The position numbers were made by a program, and so were the translations under genes. Shown here piece after piece: positions 18,193-25,785 of a stretch of DNA of 64,000 bases (within the stretch, counting starts at the first letter, position 1; every line of letters begins with the position of its first letter). This DNA comes from Flavihumibacter soli (lineage in GTDB: Bacteria > Bacteroidota > Bacteroidia > Sphingobacteriales > Sphingobacteriaceae), in the NCBI RefSeq assembly GCF_010692725.1, contig NZ_JAAFZB010000092.1:124001-188000 (forward strand), written 5' to 3'. The notes below the pieces were generated by a model, which was not told where the DNA came from, ran no database searches, and saw nothing but the letters and a program-made list of their open reading frames with translations.

Positions 18193-18925
18193 TTACTTTT
18201 TTTAAGTGCATCCCGTAAATAATCGGCGTTCCCTTAAATCTTTCGTATACATTCAGCGCGTTATGCTTTTCGTAGAAATGTTTTACCGTTTCATCTATTC
18301 GCTTTTCTGAAAGGCTGATCAGTTGTATTCCGTTCTGTTCTGCCAATGCGATGATCTTATTCAGAGGGTGGACATAATTTTTTATATAAATAGTCTTTCC
18401 CTGGTAGGAAAAAGTTCGGTCGCCACCCCTGGCAAGAGTTTCAGGATGATAGTCGGTTATCAGGAGCTCAGAGCCGCGCTTGAGTACGCGACTCCACTCA
18501 TTAAATGCTGTTTCAATTTCTTTGATGTGGGCAATAGCCAGTGTGCTGATCAAAATATCCACTGAACCCGTTTCAGAAACGAGCCGGTTGTCATCTTTAA
18601 CCTCATAGGTTTTTGCCAATGGATACTTACTATTCAGGATCTTCAGCATTTCTTCTGAAACGTCGTAGCCTACCAGAGCTTTTGGATGAGCAGCGAATAA
18701 GGTGTTCCAGTGTCTGCCTGTCCCGCAACCTATATCAACGATCAGCTTATCCCTAAGGTCGACGTTTTTTAGTAGCTGACCGAATAATTCATGATCCAGC
18801 GTCAGCATCAGATTATCGGGTTGTTCGTCGTAGGTAGAAGCCCATCTGTTATAGGCCCTACGGGGGTCGGTGTTCTTTCGCCTGAATATTTGCAGGCCGG
18901 ATCTTACTTTCTGAATGAGTTTCAT
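18179..18925 (-). CDS. Class I SAM-dependent methyltransferase
   Basis: 248 residues from the ATG at 18925; a TTG four codons earlier is less likely. It has a classic Methyltransf_11-type core: IVDIGCGTGRHW (motif I, about residues 63-74), GYDVSEEML, the motif IV region VDILISTLAIAHI and WSRVLKRGSELLITDYHP. The front YNRWASTYDEQPDN is common in UbiE/BioC-like enzymes that act on small molecules. It leads the leftward block and overlaps the amidohydrolase by 14 bases. The upstream 125-base divergent region faces the radical SAM gene. The methyl acceptor is unknown. Confidence 0.9.
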   Translation of the reverse strand: MKLIQKVRSGLQIFRRKNTDPRRAYNRWASTYDEQPDNLMLTLDHELFGQLLKNVDLRDKLIVDIGCGTGRHWNTLFAAHPKALVGYDVSEEMLKILNSKYPLAKTYEVKDDNRLVSETGSVDILISTLAIAHIKEIETAFNEWSRVLKRGSELLITDYHPETLARGGDRTFSYQGKTIYIKNYVHPLNKIIALAEQNGIQLISLSEKRIDETVKHFYEKHNALNVYERFKGTPIIYGMHLKKVNDTE

Positions 18926-19050
18926 TTTAACTGCCAACGCTTTTGTGCTTAGAGACGTATCTCTTTCAATTGCATTGTGTTAAATATAATTAATGTTTTA
19001 TTCTTAAATTCAGGTATCGAACGAATGGGCAGTTTTGATAGCGTTAAATA

Positions 19051-20553
19051 ATGAGCAAGATCCTTTTTTTTAATCCCAAAAGCGCGGAAGGGAAATCAAG
19101 GTTTCCGAACTCGATCCTAAGTATTGCTGCTACGATTGAAGGAAAATATGACTGGGCAATAGTCGATGGCAACCGGGAAGCAGAGCCTCTTCAAAAGCTG
19201 AGATCTTATATGGAAACCGGCGAGTTCCGGTATATAGGATTTACGGTCATGCCAGGCCCTCAGACTAAGCAGGCCATCCCATTCGCCCGGCGCCTCAAAG
19301 AAGAATTTCCATCCTCAATAATGATTTGGGGGGGATATTTTCCCGGTAACCATTATCAGGCAGTGCTGGAATCAGGATGTGTTGATTTCGTCATTAACGG
19401 ACCAGGCGAACACGCCTTTCCAAAGCTGATTGATGCGTTAGAATATGACGAACCGTATGAGCTGATCCAGAACCTCATCTACAAAAGTTGCGCCGGAGAA
19501 ATTATCAAAACCAGCAAAGAGGATCTTTTCGAACAGGATCCGCTTCCTCCTTTGCCCTATGACAGGCTCGATACTTTTTATTCGGCCTCTAAATACCTGG
19601 GAAAGACTTTCCTTGGTAATCACACGATGTCTTACCACTCCAGCATCGGTTGTCCTTTTAAATGTGCTTTTTGTGCCGTCGTTCCCTATTATGAGGCACG
19701 CTGGAAAGCTAAATCAGCTAAACTAGTCTATGATGATGTTAAATATATCAAAGACAAATGGGGAGCCGATGCGATTGAATTTACGGATAATAATTTTTTC
19801 GTATCGGAGAAGAGAGCCGTAGAATTTGCGAAACTTATCAGGGGTGAAAATATGTCCTGGTGGGGAATGGCACGTATAGATACAATGGATAAATATTCTG
19901 ATGAATCTTTGGCGATAATTCGTGAGGCGGGATGCAAGATCATCTTTTTTGGAGCGGAGAGTGGCAATAACCTTGTTCTAAAACACCTGGATAAGGGCGG
20001 AACTCAAACGGGTGACCAGATCCTCCATTTTGCAGGCCGCCTAAGAAAGTTCGGTATCATCCCTGAGTATTCCTTCATACTCGGAACTCCGGGAGCAACG
20101 CAGAAAGAGGTTATGGATCAAATTGATTTTGAGATCGGCTTTATCAAAAAAGTGAAGAAGGTGAATCCGGATACTGAGATCATAATCTACCTGTACAGCC
20201 CGGTTGCTACGGAAGGTTCGGACTTATATAATCAGGTCAGATCGCTTGGATTCGAGTTTCCGACAAAACTTGAAGATTGGATTAGTCCGCAGTGGGAAGG
20301 ATTCGATATCCGCAGAAATCCCCTTACACCGTGGCTGCGGCCTTACATGATTGACAAGATCAGGAACTTTGAAACCGTCCTGAACGGATATTACCCAACA
20401 GTCTCCGATATTAAATTAAATCCTGTAAAACGGCAGATAATGCATCTGTCCGCAGGGATACGATATAATACCAATATCTATAATGGGCCGTACGAAGTAA
20501 AACTTTTGCAGAAATTATGGAAATACCGGCAGCCGGAATTATCAGGATTTTAA
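19051..20553 (+). CDS. B12-binding-type radical SAM enzyme
   Basis: 500 residues. The N-terminal ~150 residues look like a cobalamin-binding Rossmann domain (ILFFNPK, IGFTVMPGPQTKQ, IMIWGGYFPG, VDFVINGPGE) without the DxHxxG histidine, as in BchE-like enzymes that bind cobalamin base-off without a protein His. The radical SAM core starts with SIGCPFKCAFC; Cys201, Cys205 and Cys208 hold the 4Fe-4S cluster. FFGAESG and YSFILGTPG are later core motifs. Enzymes of this class methylate unactivated carbons or drive ring rearrangements. It is the first gene of the rightward block and is followed after 20 bases by a GT4 gene. Substrate unknown. Confidence 0.92.
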   Translation: MSKILFFNPKSAEGKSRFPNSILSIAATIEGKYDWAIVDGNREAEPLQKLRSYMETGEFRYIGFTVMPGPQTKQAIPFARRLKEEFPSSIMIWGGYFPGNHYQAVLESGCVDFVINGPGEHAFPKLIDALEYDEPYELIQNLIYKSCAGEIIKTSKEDLFEQDPLPPLPYDRLDTFYSASKYLGKTFLGNHTMSYHSSIGCPFKCAFCAVVPYYEARWKAKSAKLVYDDVKYIKDKWGADAIEFTDNNFFVSEKRAVEFAKLIRGENMSWWGMARIDTMDKYSDESLAIIREAGCKIIFFGAESGNNLVLKHLDKGGTQTGDQILHFAGRLRKFGIIPEYSFILGTPGATQKEVMDQIDFEIGFIKKVKKVNPDTEIIIYLYSPVATEGSDLYNQVRSLGFEFPTKLEDWISPQWEGFDIRRNPLTPWLRPYMIDKIRNFETVLNGYYPTVSDIKLNPVKRQIMHLSAGIRYNTNIYNGPYEVKLLQKLWKYRQPELSGF

Positions 20554-20573
20554 TGTTTTAAAAAAGCTGCATT

Positions 20574-21719
20574 TTGAATATTCTATATGACAATATCATC
20601 TTCGATTTGCAGAGGTCCGGCGGAATCTCGGTTTACTGGAGCGAGCTTATCAAACTGTATTTGCGGGACGAGGAAAATATTATCTTTTTTCTGGAAAGAG
20701 ATGGGGGGGGCAGTCGGAATATCTGTCGTCAAAAGCTGAATTTACCCTGCTCTGGCATCCTGAAGTACAAAAGTCTTTTACCTGTTGCACTTGAACGTTA
20801 CCTGCCTGTTGACAAGCAGTTGAGTTGTGATGTATTTCACTCCAGTTATTATCGCTATCCATCACACAGGCTGCATAAGGGTGTTAACATCGTGACTGCC
20901 CATGATTTTATTTACGAACGATGTGTGAGGGGCTGGCGCAGGTCACTTCATACACGGCAAAAGTACCAGGCTCTTGCGCGTGCGGACGGTATTATCTGTA
21001 TTTCAGAATCTACAAAGAGTGATCTGCTTAGTCTTTATCCGGAGCTGGGCAGGAAGCCTTTGGAAGTGATCTATAACGGTGTGTCTAAGGCCTTCAGGCA
21101 ACTGCAGCAGGACGTATCACCGCTACTCCGTATGAAGTATCATATTAACTTTCCCTATATCCTGTATGTGGGTGCAAGAACTGCCAGCTACAAAAATTTC
21201 GACCTGGTCATCGAGGTTCTGAGAAGCAACCCATCCTATAACCTGGTAATGGTAGGTGGTGGCGACCTGCAGAGAAAAGAGCGGCGAACTCTCAATCATA
21301 CCCTGAAGGAAAGATATCATCATTTGCAGTATATTTCGGATACCGATTTGAATATGCTGTATAACGCTGCTCACTGCCTGCTTTATTCTTCATCTTATGA
21401 GGGTTTCGGGCTGCCGCTGCTGGAAGCCCAACAGGCCGGGTGTCCGGTTATTGCCTTTTATAATTCCTCGATGCCGGAAGTTGTTGCAAGTCCGGCGTCA
21501 TTAATATCCAAACCAGAGGTCTCGCGGGTGAACAGGGAGATCAGAACTCTTGAACTGTGGTCCTATCGCGAGCATGTTATTAAGCCGGGACTTTTGAAAA
21601 GCCAATACTTTTCCTGGGAGAAGTGTCATGAGGAAACGTTGTCTTTTTATAACCAGGTTTTAAGTGATGTTGCAGAGCCGCTTTCTTTGAACCTTACCAG
21701 TGCAGGAAGCCATGTTTGA
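20574..21719 (+). CDS. Glycosyltransferase family 4
   Basis: 381 residues with a TTG start (NILYDNIIFDLQRSGGISVYW follows, which matches the usual start of this group, with the glycine-rich acceptor loop). The GT-B donor domain shows ILYVGARTASYKNFD, MVGGGDLQ and the E-x7-E motif in YEGFGLPLLEA. It probably adds a sugar to the island's product on the cytoplasmic side. Its start is 20 bases after the radical SAM gene and its end overlaps the next methyltransferase by 8 bases from that gene's ATG. The sugar specificity is not visible. Confidence 0.92.
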   Translation: MNILYDNIIFDLQRSGGISVYWSELIKLYLRDEENIIFFLERDGGGSRNICRQKLNLPCSGILKYKSLLPVALERYLPVDKQLSCDVFHSSYYRYPSHRLHKGVNIVTAHDFIYERCVRGWRRSLHTRQKYQALARADGIICISESTKSDLLSLYPELGRKPLEVIYNGVSKAFRQLQQDVSPLLRMKYHINFPYILYVGARTASYKNFDLVIEVLRSNPSYNLVMVGGGDLQRKERRTLNHTLKERYHHLQYISDTDLNMLYNAAHCLLYSSSYEGFGLPLLEAQQAGCPVIAFYNSSMPEVVASPASLISKPEVSRVNREIRTLELWSYREHVIKPGLLKSQYFSWEKCHEETLSFYNQVLSDVAEPLSLNLTSAGSHV

Positions 21720-22428
21720 GAATATTTACATAGCGACGCGCAGAAAAGAGCGAAGGGTGTACTCGGATGATGAGGTGCGGGTTCTTCCACAGATATCATC
21801 TAAACATGAGCATTATAGGGAATGGAAAATAAGGAGCCAGTCGGAGCGAAGATTGGTTCATTATCTTAAGGAAAAACAAAAGCCGCTGAATATACTTGAG
21901 GTGGGCTGCGGGAACGGATGGTTATCTAAACACCTGTCTGAAATTCCGTTGAGCCATGTTACCGGAGTTGATGTAAACCAGGAGGAACTTAATCAGGCGG
22001 AGCGATTGTTTAAAGCTGAGAATTTGAAGTTCATTCCAGGTGATATAAGGTCGGGGGTTTTGCAAGACCGGCTTTTCGACATAATTGTTCTGGCAGCCTC
22101 TGTGCAGTATTTTTCTTCTATTCAGGGTATACTGGATGCCTGTCTTTTGCACCTGGAACCAGTCGGGGAGATTCATGTGATTGACACTCATTTTTACCGG
22201 AAATCCGAGGTGTCTGAAGCCAGGAAACGAAGTGAAGCTTATTACAAATCAATTGGATCCCCTGAAATGGCCGGCCATTACTTTCATCATTGCCTTGAGG
22301 ATCTCTCCCAATATAATTATAGAATAATGAAGAATCCTTCCGTACTGCAATCGATCATTGGGGGTGTTAAAAGTCCGTTTCCCTGGATCTGCTTGTGTCA
22401 CATGAAACCAGAAATGATTAGTCGATGA
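21712..22428 (+). CDS. Class I SAM-dependent methyltransferase
   Basis: 238 residues from the ATG at 21712, which has AGGAA just upstream; a GTG four codons earlier is the alternative. Motif I is LEVGCGNGWLSKHL, followed by TGVDVNQEEL, FIPGDIRSG and FDIIVLAASVQYF. It begins inside the preceding GT4 gene and its stop overlaps the ATG of the second radical SAM gene (ATGA), so translation is probably coupled. It transfers methyl groups from SAM, most likely to the island's product, but the acceptor atom cannot be told. Confidence 0.9.
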   Translation: MFENIYIATRRKERRVYSDDEVRVLPQISSKHEHYREWKIRSQSERRLVHYLKEKQKPLNILEVGCGNGWLSKHLSEIPLSHVTGVDVNQEELNQAERLFKAENLKFIPGDIRSGVLQDRLFDIIVLAASVQYFSSIQGILDACLLHLEPVGEIHVIDTHFYRKSEVSEARKRSEAYYKSIGSPEMAGHYFHHCLEDLSQYNYRIMKNPSVLQSIIGGVKSPFPWICLCHMKPEMISR

Positions 22429-23891
22429 AAAATATTCTGTTTTCGCATTCCTACTTTTTACGCCTTGATCCCAAGCAATGGAAGGCGGCACAGCCGTACG
22501 CTCCCCTGGGCACCCTATATGCAGCTGCTGTGGCACGGCGGGAAGGGTACGAGGTTTCGCTGTTCGACACAATGTTTTCAGAAGGCCCTGATGAGATTAT
22601 TATGCCGATTAAGGAAGAGAGCCCCGATTACTTTGTGATATACGATGATGGGTTTAATTATCTGACAAAGATGTGTCTCAGCAATATGCGTGAGGCGGCT
22701 TTTCATATGATAAGGATCGCAAAGCAATTTGGCTGTATTGTTTTGGTATCCAGTTCAGATTCCAGTGACCACTACGAGAGATATCTAAATGAGGGGGCTG
22801 ATTTTGTATTGATAGGAGAGGCGGAAGAGACATTGGTAGAGCTGATTAACAGGCATAGTGCAGGGAGTGAGGATTTCACGAACGTTAACGGAATTGCGTA
22901 TTCGCAGAACGGAGGCATCGTGAAAACACCGGGAAGGAAAGTAATGACTAACCTGGATTCGCTGCCTTTGCCGGCATGGGACCTGGTCGATATCAGGCCG
23001 TACCAGGAGATGTGGCAAAAGCGCAGGGGTTACTTTTCAATGAACATCGGTACAACCAGAGGGTGCCCCTTCAAATGTAACTGGTGTGCCAAACCTATAT
23101 ATGGTAACCGTTACAATTCACGATCTCCCGCAAATGTAATTGAGGAATTAAAGTACCTGAAAAAGCAGTATGACTTTGATCATATCTGGTTTTGTGACGA
23201 TATTTTTGGCCTGAAACCGAGATGGTTAACAGAGTTTTCTGACCTGGTGACAAAGGAAGATCTTAAGTTTAGATTTAAGATCCAGTCGCGCGCCGATCTG
23301 CTTCTTCAGGAGGATAATATCAGGGCACTGGCCAGGGCTGGATGTAATGATGTGTGGATTGGGGCGGAGAGCGGCTCCCAGAAGATACTGGACGCGATGG
23401 ATAAAGGTATCAGGGTGGAACAGATCCGGGAGGCCTTAATCCTGTTAAGGAAAAATGGTATAAAAACTTCCTTCTTTATACAGTTCGGGTACTTAGGGGA
23501 AACTAAAGCGGACATCGAGCAGACCATTAAAATGATAAATGACCTTTTGCCGGATGATATTGGAATCTCTGTTTCGTATCCCTTACCCGGAACGGTCTTC
23601 TATGAAAAAGTAAAATCAGAATTGGGACTTCAAAAGAACTGGAAAGATTCGGATGATTTGAAGCTAATGTTCAAAAATACTTATAGCGCTGCTTTTTACA
23701 AGCAACTTTACAGGTACGTGCATAGGGGATACCATCTGCATCAATCTCTTCATAGTTTTAAGAACCTGGTCGCCAAACCATTTTCCATTTCGTATAAAGA
23801 GGTTAAAACTGCTTTGTGGTTCCTTTACTATTTTCCGGCTTACCACCTGGCTAAAAGCCGGTTGAATTCACTTGAACTTAACGGTAGCTAA
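22425..23891 (+). CDS. B12-binding-type radical SAM enzyme (second)
   Basis: 488 residues. The N-terminal cobalamin-type domain has YAPLGTLYAAAVARREGYEV, the region FVIYDDGF, IVLVSSSDS and ADFVLIGEAEETL; as in the first radical SAM enzyme there is no DxHxxG motif. The radical SAM core has TRGCPFKCNWC with Cys214, Cys218 and Cys221, then WFCDDIFGL, WIGAESGSQ and SFFIQFGYLGE. It ends in a helical C-terminal extension. The ATGA overlap with the upstream methyltransferase suggests they act in sequence. It differs clearly from the first enzyme, so the two probably catalyse separate steps. Confidence 0.92.
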   Translation: MKNILFSHSYFLRLDPKQWKAAQPYAPLGTLYAAAVARREGYEVSLFDTMFSEGPDEIIMPIKEESPDYFVIYDDGFNYLTKMCLSNMREAAFHMIRIAKQFGCIVLVSSSDSSDHYERYLNEGADFVLIGEAEETLVELINRHSAGSEDFTNVNGIAYSQNGGIVKTPGRKVMTNLDSLPLPAWDLVDIRPYQEMWQKRRGYFSMNIGTTRGCPFKCNWCAKPIYGNRYNSRSPANVIEELKYLKKQYDFDHIWFCDDIFGLKPRWLTEFSDLVTKEDLKFRFKIQSRADLLLQEDNIRALARAGCNDVWIGAESGSQKILDAMDKGIRVEQIREALILLRKNGIKTSFFIQFGYLGETKADIEQTIKMINDLLPDDIGISVSYPLPGTVFYEKVKSELGLQKNWKDSDDLKLMFKNTYSAAFYKQLYRYVHRGYHLHQSLHSFKNLVAKPFSISYKEVKTALWFLYYFPAYHLAKSRLNSLELNGS

Positions 23892-23892
23892 C

Positions 23893-24714
23893 ATGAGTGT
23901 GATTAAGCTTCCTGAAGAAATTCAGGCTGAACAGGCATTTGACAAGCAATCGGCGGTATTTGACGAATTATACACTGCCAATCCAATCATTCAATACAAA
24001 AGGAGTAGGGTTAGAGATCTTGTCCTCAAATACGTGAAGCGCGGTAACAAAATTCTGGAGCTTAATGCTGGTACAGGAGAGGATGCAGTTTATTTTGCCG
24101 AAAAGGGGATGTATGTTCATGCTACTGATATATCGGAAGGTATGCAGGAAGTCCTGCGGATGAAGGCCGAAAGACATGGTTTGCAGGATATGATTAGCAC
24201 CGAAGTGTGTTCCTTCACCAACCTCACAGTGCTGAGGGATAAAGGGCCTTATGATCTTATATTCTCAAATTTTGCTGGGCTGAACTGTACTAGCCAATTG
24301 GATATTGTATTAAAATCCTTTTCAGGGCTGTTGAGGCCAGGTGGAATGATAGTCCTGGTGATTATGCCGGGTTTTTGTGTTTGGGAAACTTTATTATCTC
24401 TAAGGGGTAACTTCAAAACTGCTTTCAGGAGATTCAGGTCACGGAATGGAGCAGACGCCCAGATCGAAGGAGTGAAGTTCATGTGCTGGTATTATAGCCC
24501 TGATTTTGTGATCAAAACTTTAGGCAGTGAATTCAGGCTGTTCGGTCTGGAAGGTTTGTGTTCACTTGTGCCGCCCTCATATTTAGATTCATTTCCTTCG
24601 AAATGGCCGCGACTTTTTAAGAGTCTGGTAAAACTGGAAAATGTACTTAAAGACAGCTGGCCCTGGAAGAATATCGGTGATTACTTCATCATTTCGATGA
24701 AAAGGAGATATTGA
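23893..24714 (+). CDS. Class I SAM-dependent methyltransferase
   Basis: 273 residues from the ATG at 23893, one base after the radical SAM stop; a TTG at 23872 would overlap it. The core shows ILELNAGTGEDAVYFAE (motif I with Asn in place of the usual Gly), VHATDISEGM, DLIFSNFAGLN and LLRPGGMIVLVIMP. The second half has a mixed, aromatic-rich insert that could shape the substrate pocket. It is the last gene of the rightward block, ending 26 bases before the convergent nucleotidyltransferase gene. The acceptor is unknown. Confidence 0.88.
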   Translation: MSVIKLPEEIQAEQAFDKQSAVFDELYTANPIIQYKRSRVRDLVLKYVKRGNKILELNAGTGEDAVYFAEKGMYVHATDISEGMQEVLRMKAERHGLQDMISTEVCSFTNLTVLRDKGPYDLIFSNFAGLNCTSQLDIVLKSFSGLLRPGGMIVLVIMPGFCVWETLLSLRGNFKTAFRRFRSRNGADAQIEGVKFMCWYYSPDFVIKTLGSEFRLFGLEGLCSLVPPSYLDSFPSKWPRLFKSLVKLENVLKDSWPWKNIGDYFIISMKRRY

Positions 24715-24740
24715 TCTGATACATTCTTTAAGTGAAAATT

Positions 24741-25679
24741 CTAAGCTTTAAGCTGATGCTGAAAGGCGGGCAAGATTTCCTGAATATTTTTCATTTTAGC
24801 GGAATAAAGGGCCAGCACCTGCGCCTGAAAGTACTTCGGATCATGTTTACAAAAGTGTTTATCAGTTAGATAAAGATTGATCGGCTTCCCATTCAGATCT
24901 ATCAATCGTCCCGCTTCTTTCTTCTTTTTCCAGCGGTTAACAGAGGTTTTCATCAGCCAATTATCCAACCGGTTTCCGGCAGCTTTATCCAATAGAAGTT
25001 CGGCCAGGTTTTTAAATTTTGAGCCAAGGGAGGATAGCTGGTAAGCTGGTCGCTCAACATTGTAATTGCCATAAAATTCCCGGGCCCACTTGTTAGCTTC
25101 AAAAAAGCTGCGCAGGGTTTCAGGACCGCTACCTGCCTTCAGCGTAAACAGTTCAGTTGCCGTAAAAATATTCTTTTCGGGAATTTCAAGGCAGCTTTCA
25201 TCAATGTAATAGTTCAGGCAGAAGTAATGCTGTTTACCTGCAAAATAACTAAGCTTCTTAAATAATCCGAGCAGGGTACTGGCAATCCACATCCGATTGA
25301 CCTTCGTAATTATAAAATAGTCGAAGTCTGAATTTTCGTCAGCGAAATTCTTGGATAGAGAACCAGAGATGCCAATGCCTCGAACGAAGGGGAATAAATT
25401 AAGAATTTTAGAGATCCTTTTTGCGCGGGGAAGCAATATTGCGGCAATTCGATTTCCTTGTTCGCGTCTTTTTATCAGGGAAACATTATTTTGAAGAGTA
25501 TAATAATCGCCGAATCGGTATACTAAGCCTGCCGCTGTCAGTTGTTCCAGTGATTCTAAAATTTCTTCAGTTGATATGGCTGTTTCGAGGTGATAATGTA
25601 TTTCAGCTGGCAACAGGGGATAGCTGAAAATATCGTAATAAGTCAATACCCCCAGGACTCCGTGTTCCACTTTTGTCAT
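24741..25679 (-). CDS. Winged-helix plus nucleotidyltransferase-fold protein
   Basis: 312 residues from the ATG at 25679; an ATG at 25715 is possible, and the longest frame (25829) would overlap the tamL 3' end and reads as non-family sequence. The N-terminal ~65 residues (VLTYYDIFSYPLLPAEIHYHLE ... GLVYRFGDYYTL in outline) look like a winged-helix domain. Next comes a pol-beta-type nucleotidyltransferase signature, GISGSLSKNFADENSDFDYFII, with GS followed by SDxD for the metal ions. A third helical part fills the C-terminus. It could transfer a nucleotide or bind NTP as a regulator. It may belong to the neighbouring island, but co-regulation is not shown. Confidence 0.75.
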   Translation of the reverse strand: MTKVEHGVLGVLTYYDIFSYPLLPAEIHYHLETAISTEEILESLEQLTAAGLVYRFGDYYTLQNNVSLIKRREQGNRIAAILLPRAKRISKILNLFPFVRGIGISGSLSKNFADENSDFDYFIITKVNRMWIASTLLGLFKKLSYFAGKQHYFCLNYYIDESCLEIPEKNIFTATELFTLKAGSGPETLRSFFEANKWAREFYGNYNVERPAYQLSSLGSKFKNLAELLLDKAAGNRLDNWLMKTSVNRWKKKKEAGRLIDLNGKPINLYLTDKHFCKHDPKYFQAQVLALYSAKMKNIQEILPAFQHQLKA

Positions 25680-25785
25680 TATCTTTTGAATAAACAGACA
25701 ACGTCCTTCCCTCATTATGCTAAGAAGAAAACGTACTGAAAGTACACGAATAATATTGCTGAAAAGTTGCCTGCCTGAAAAATAA

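Noticed and set aside
17222-18222. Two open frames antisense to the amidohydrolase (17222-17611 and 17773-18222)
   Set aside because: The amidohydrolase on the other strand has all its metal ligands; the antisense frames lack any recognisable motif.
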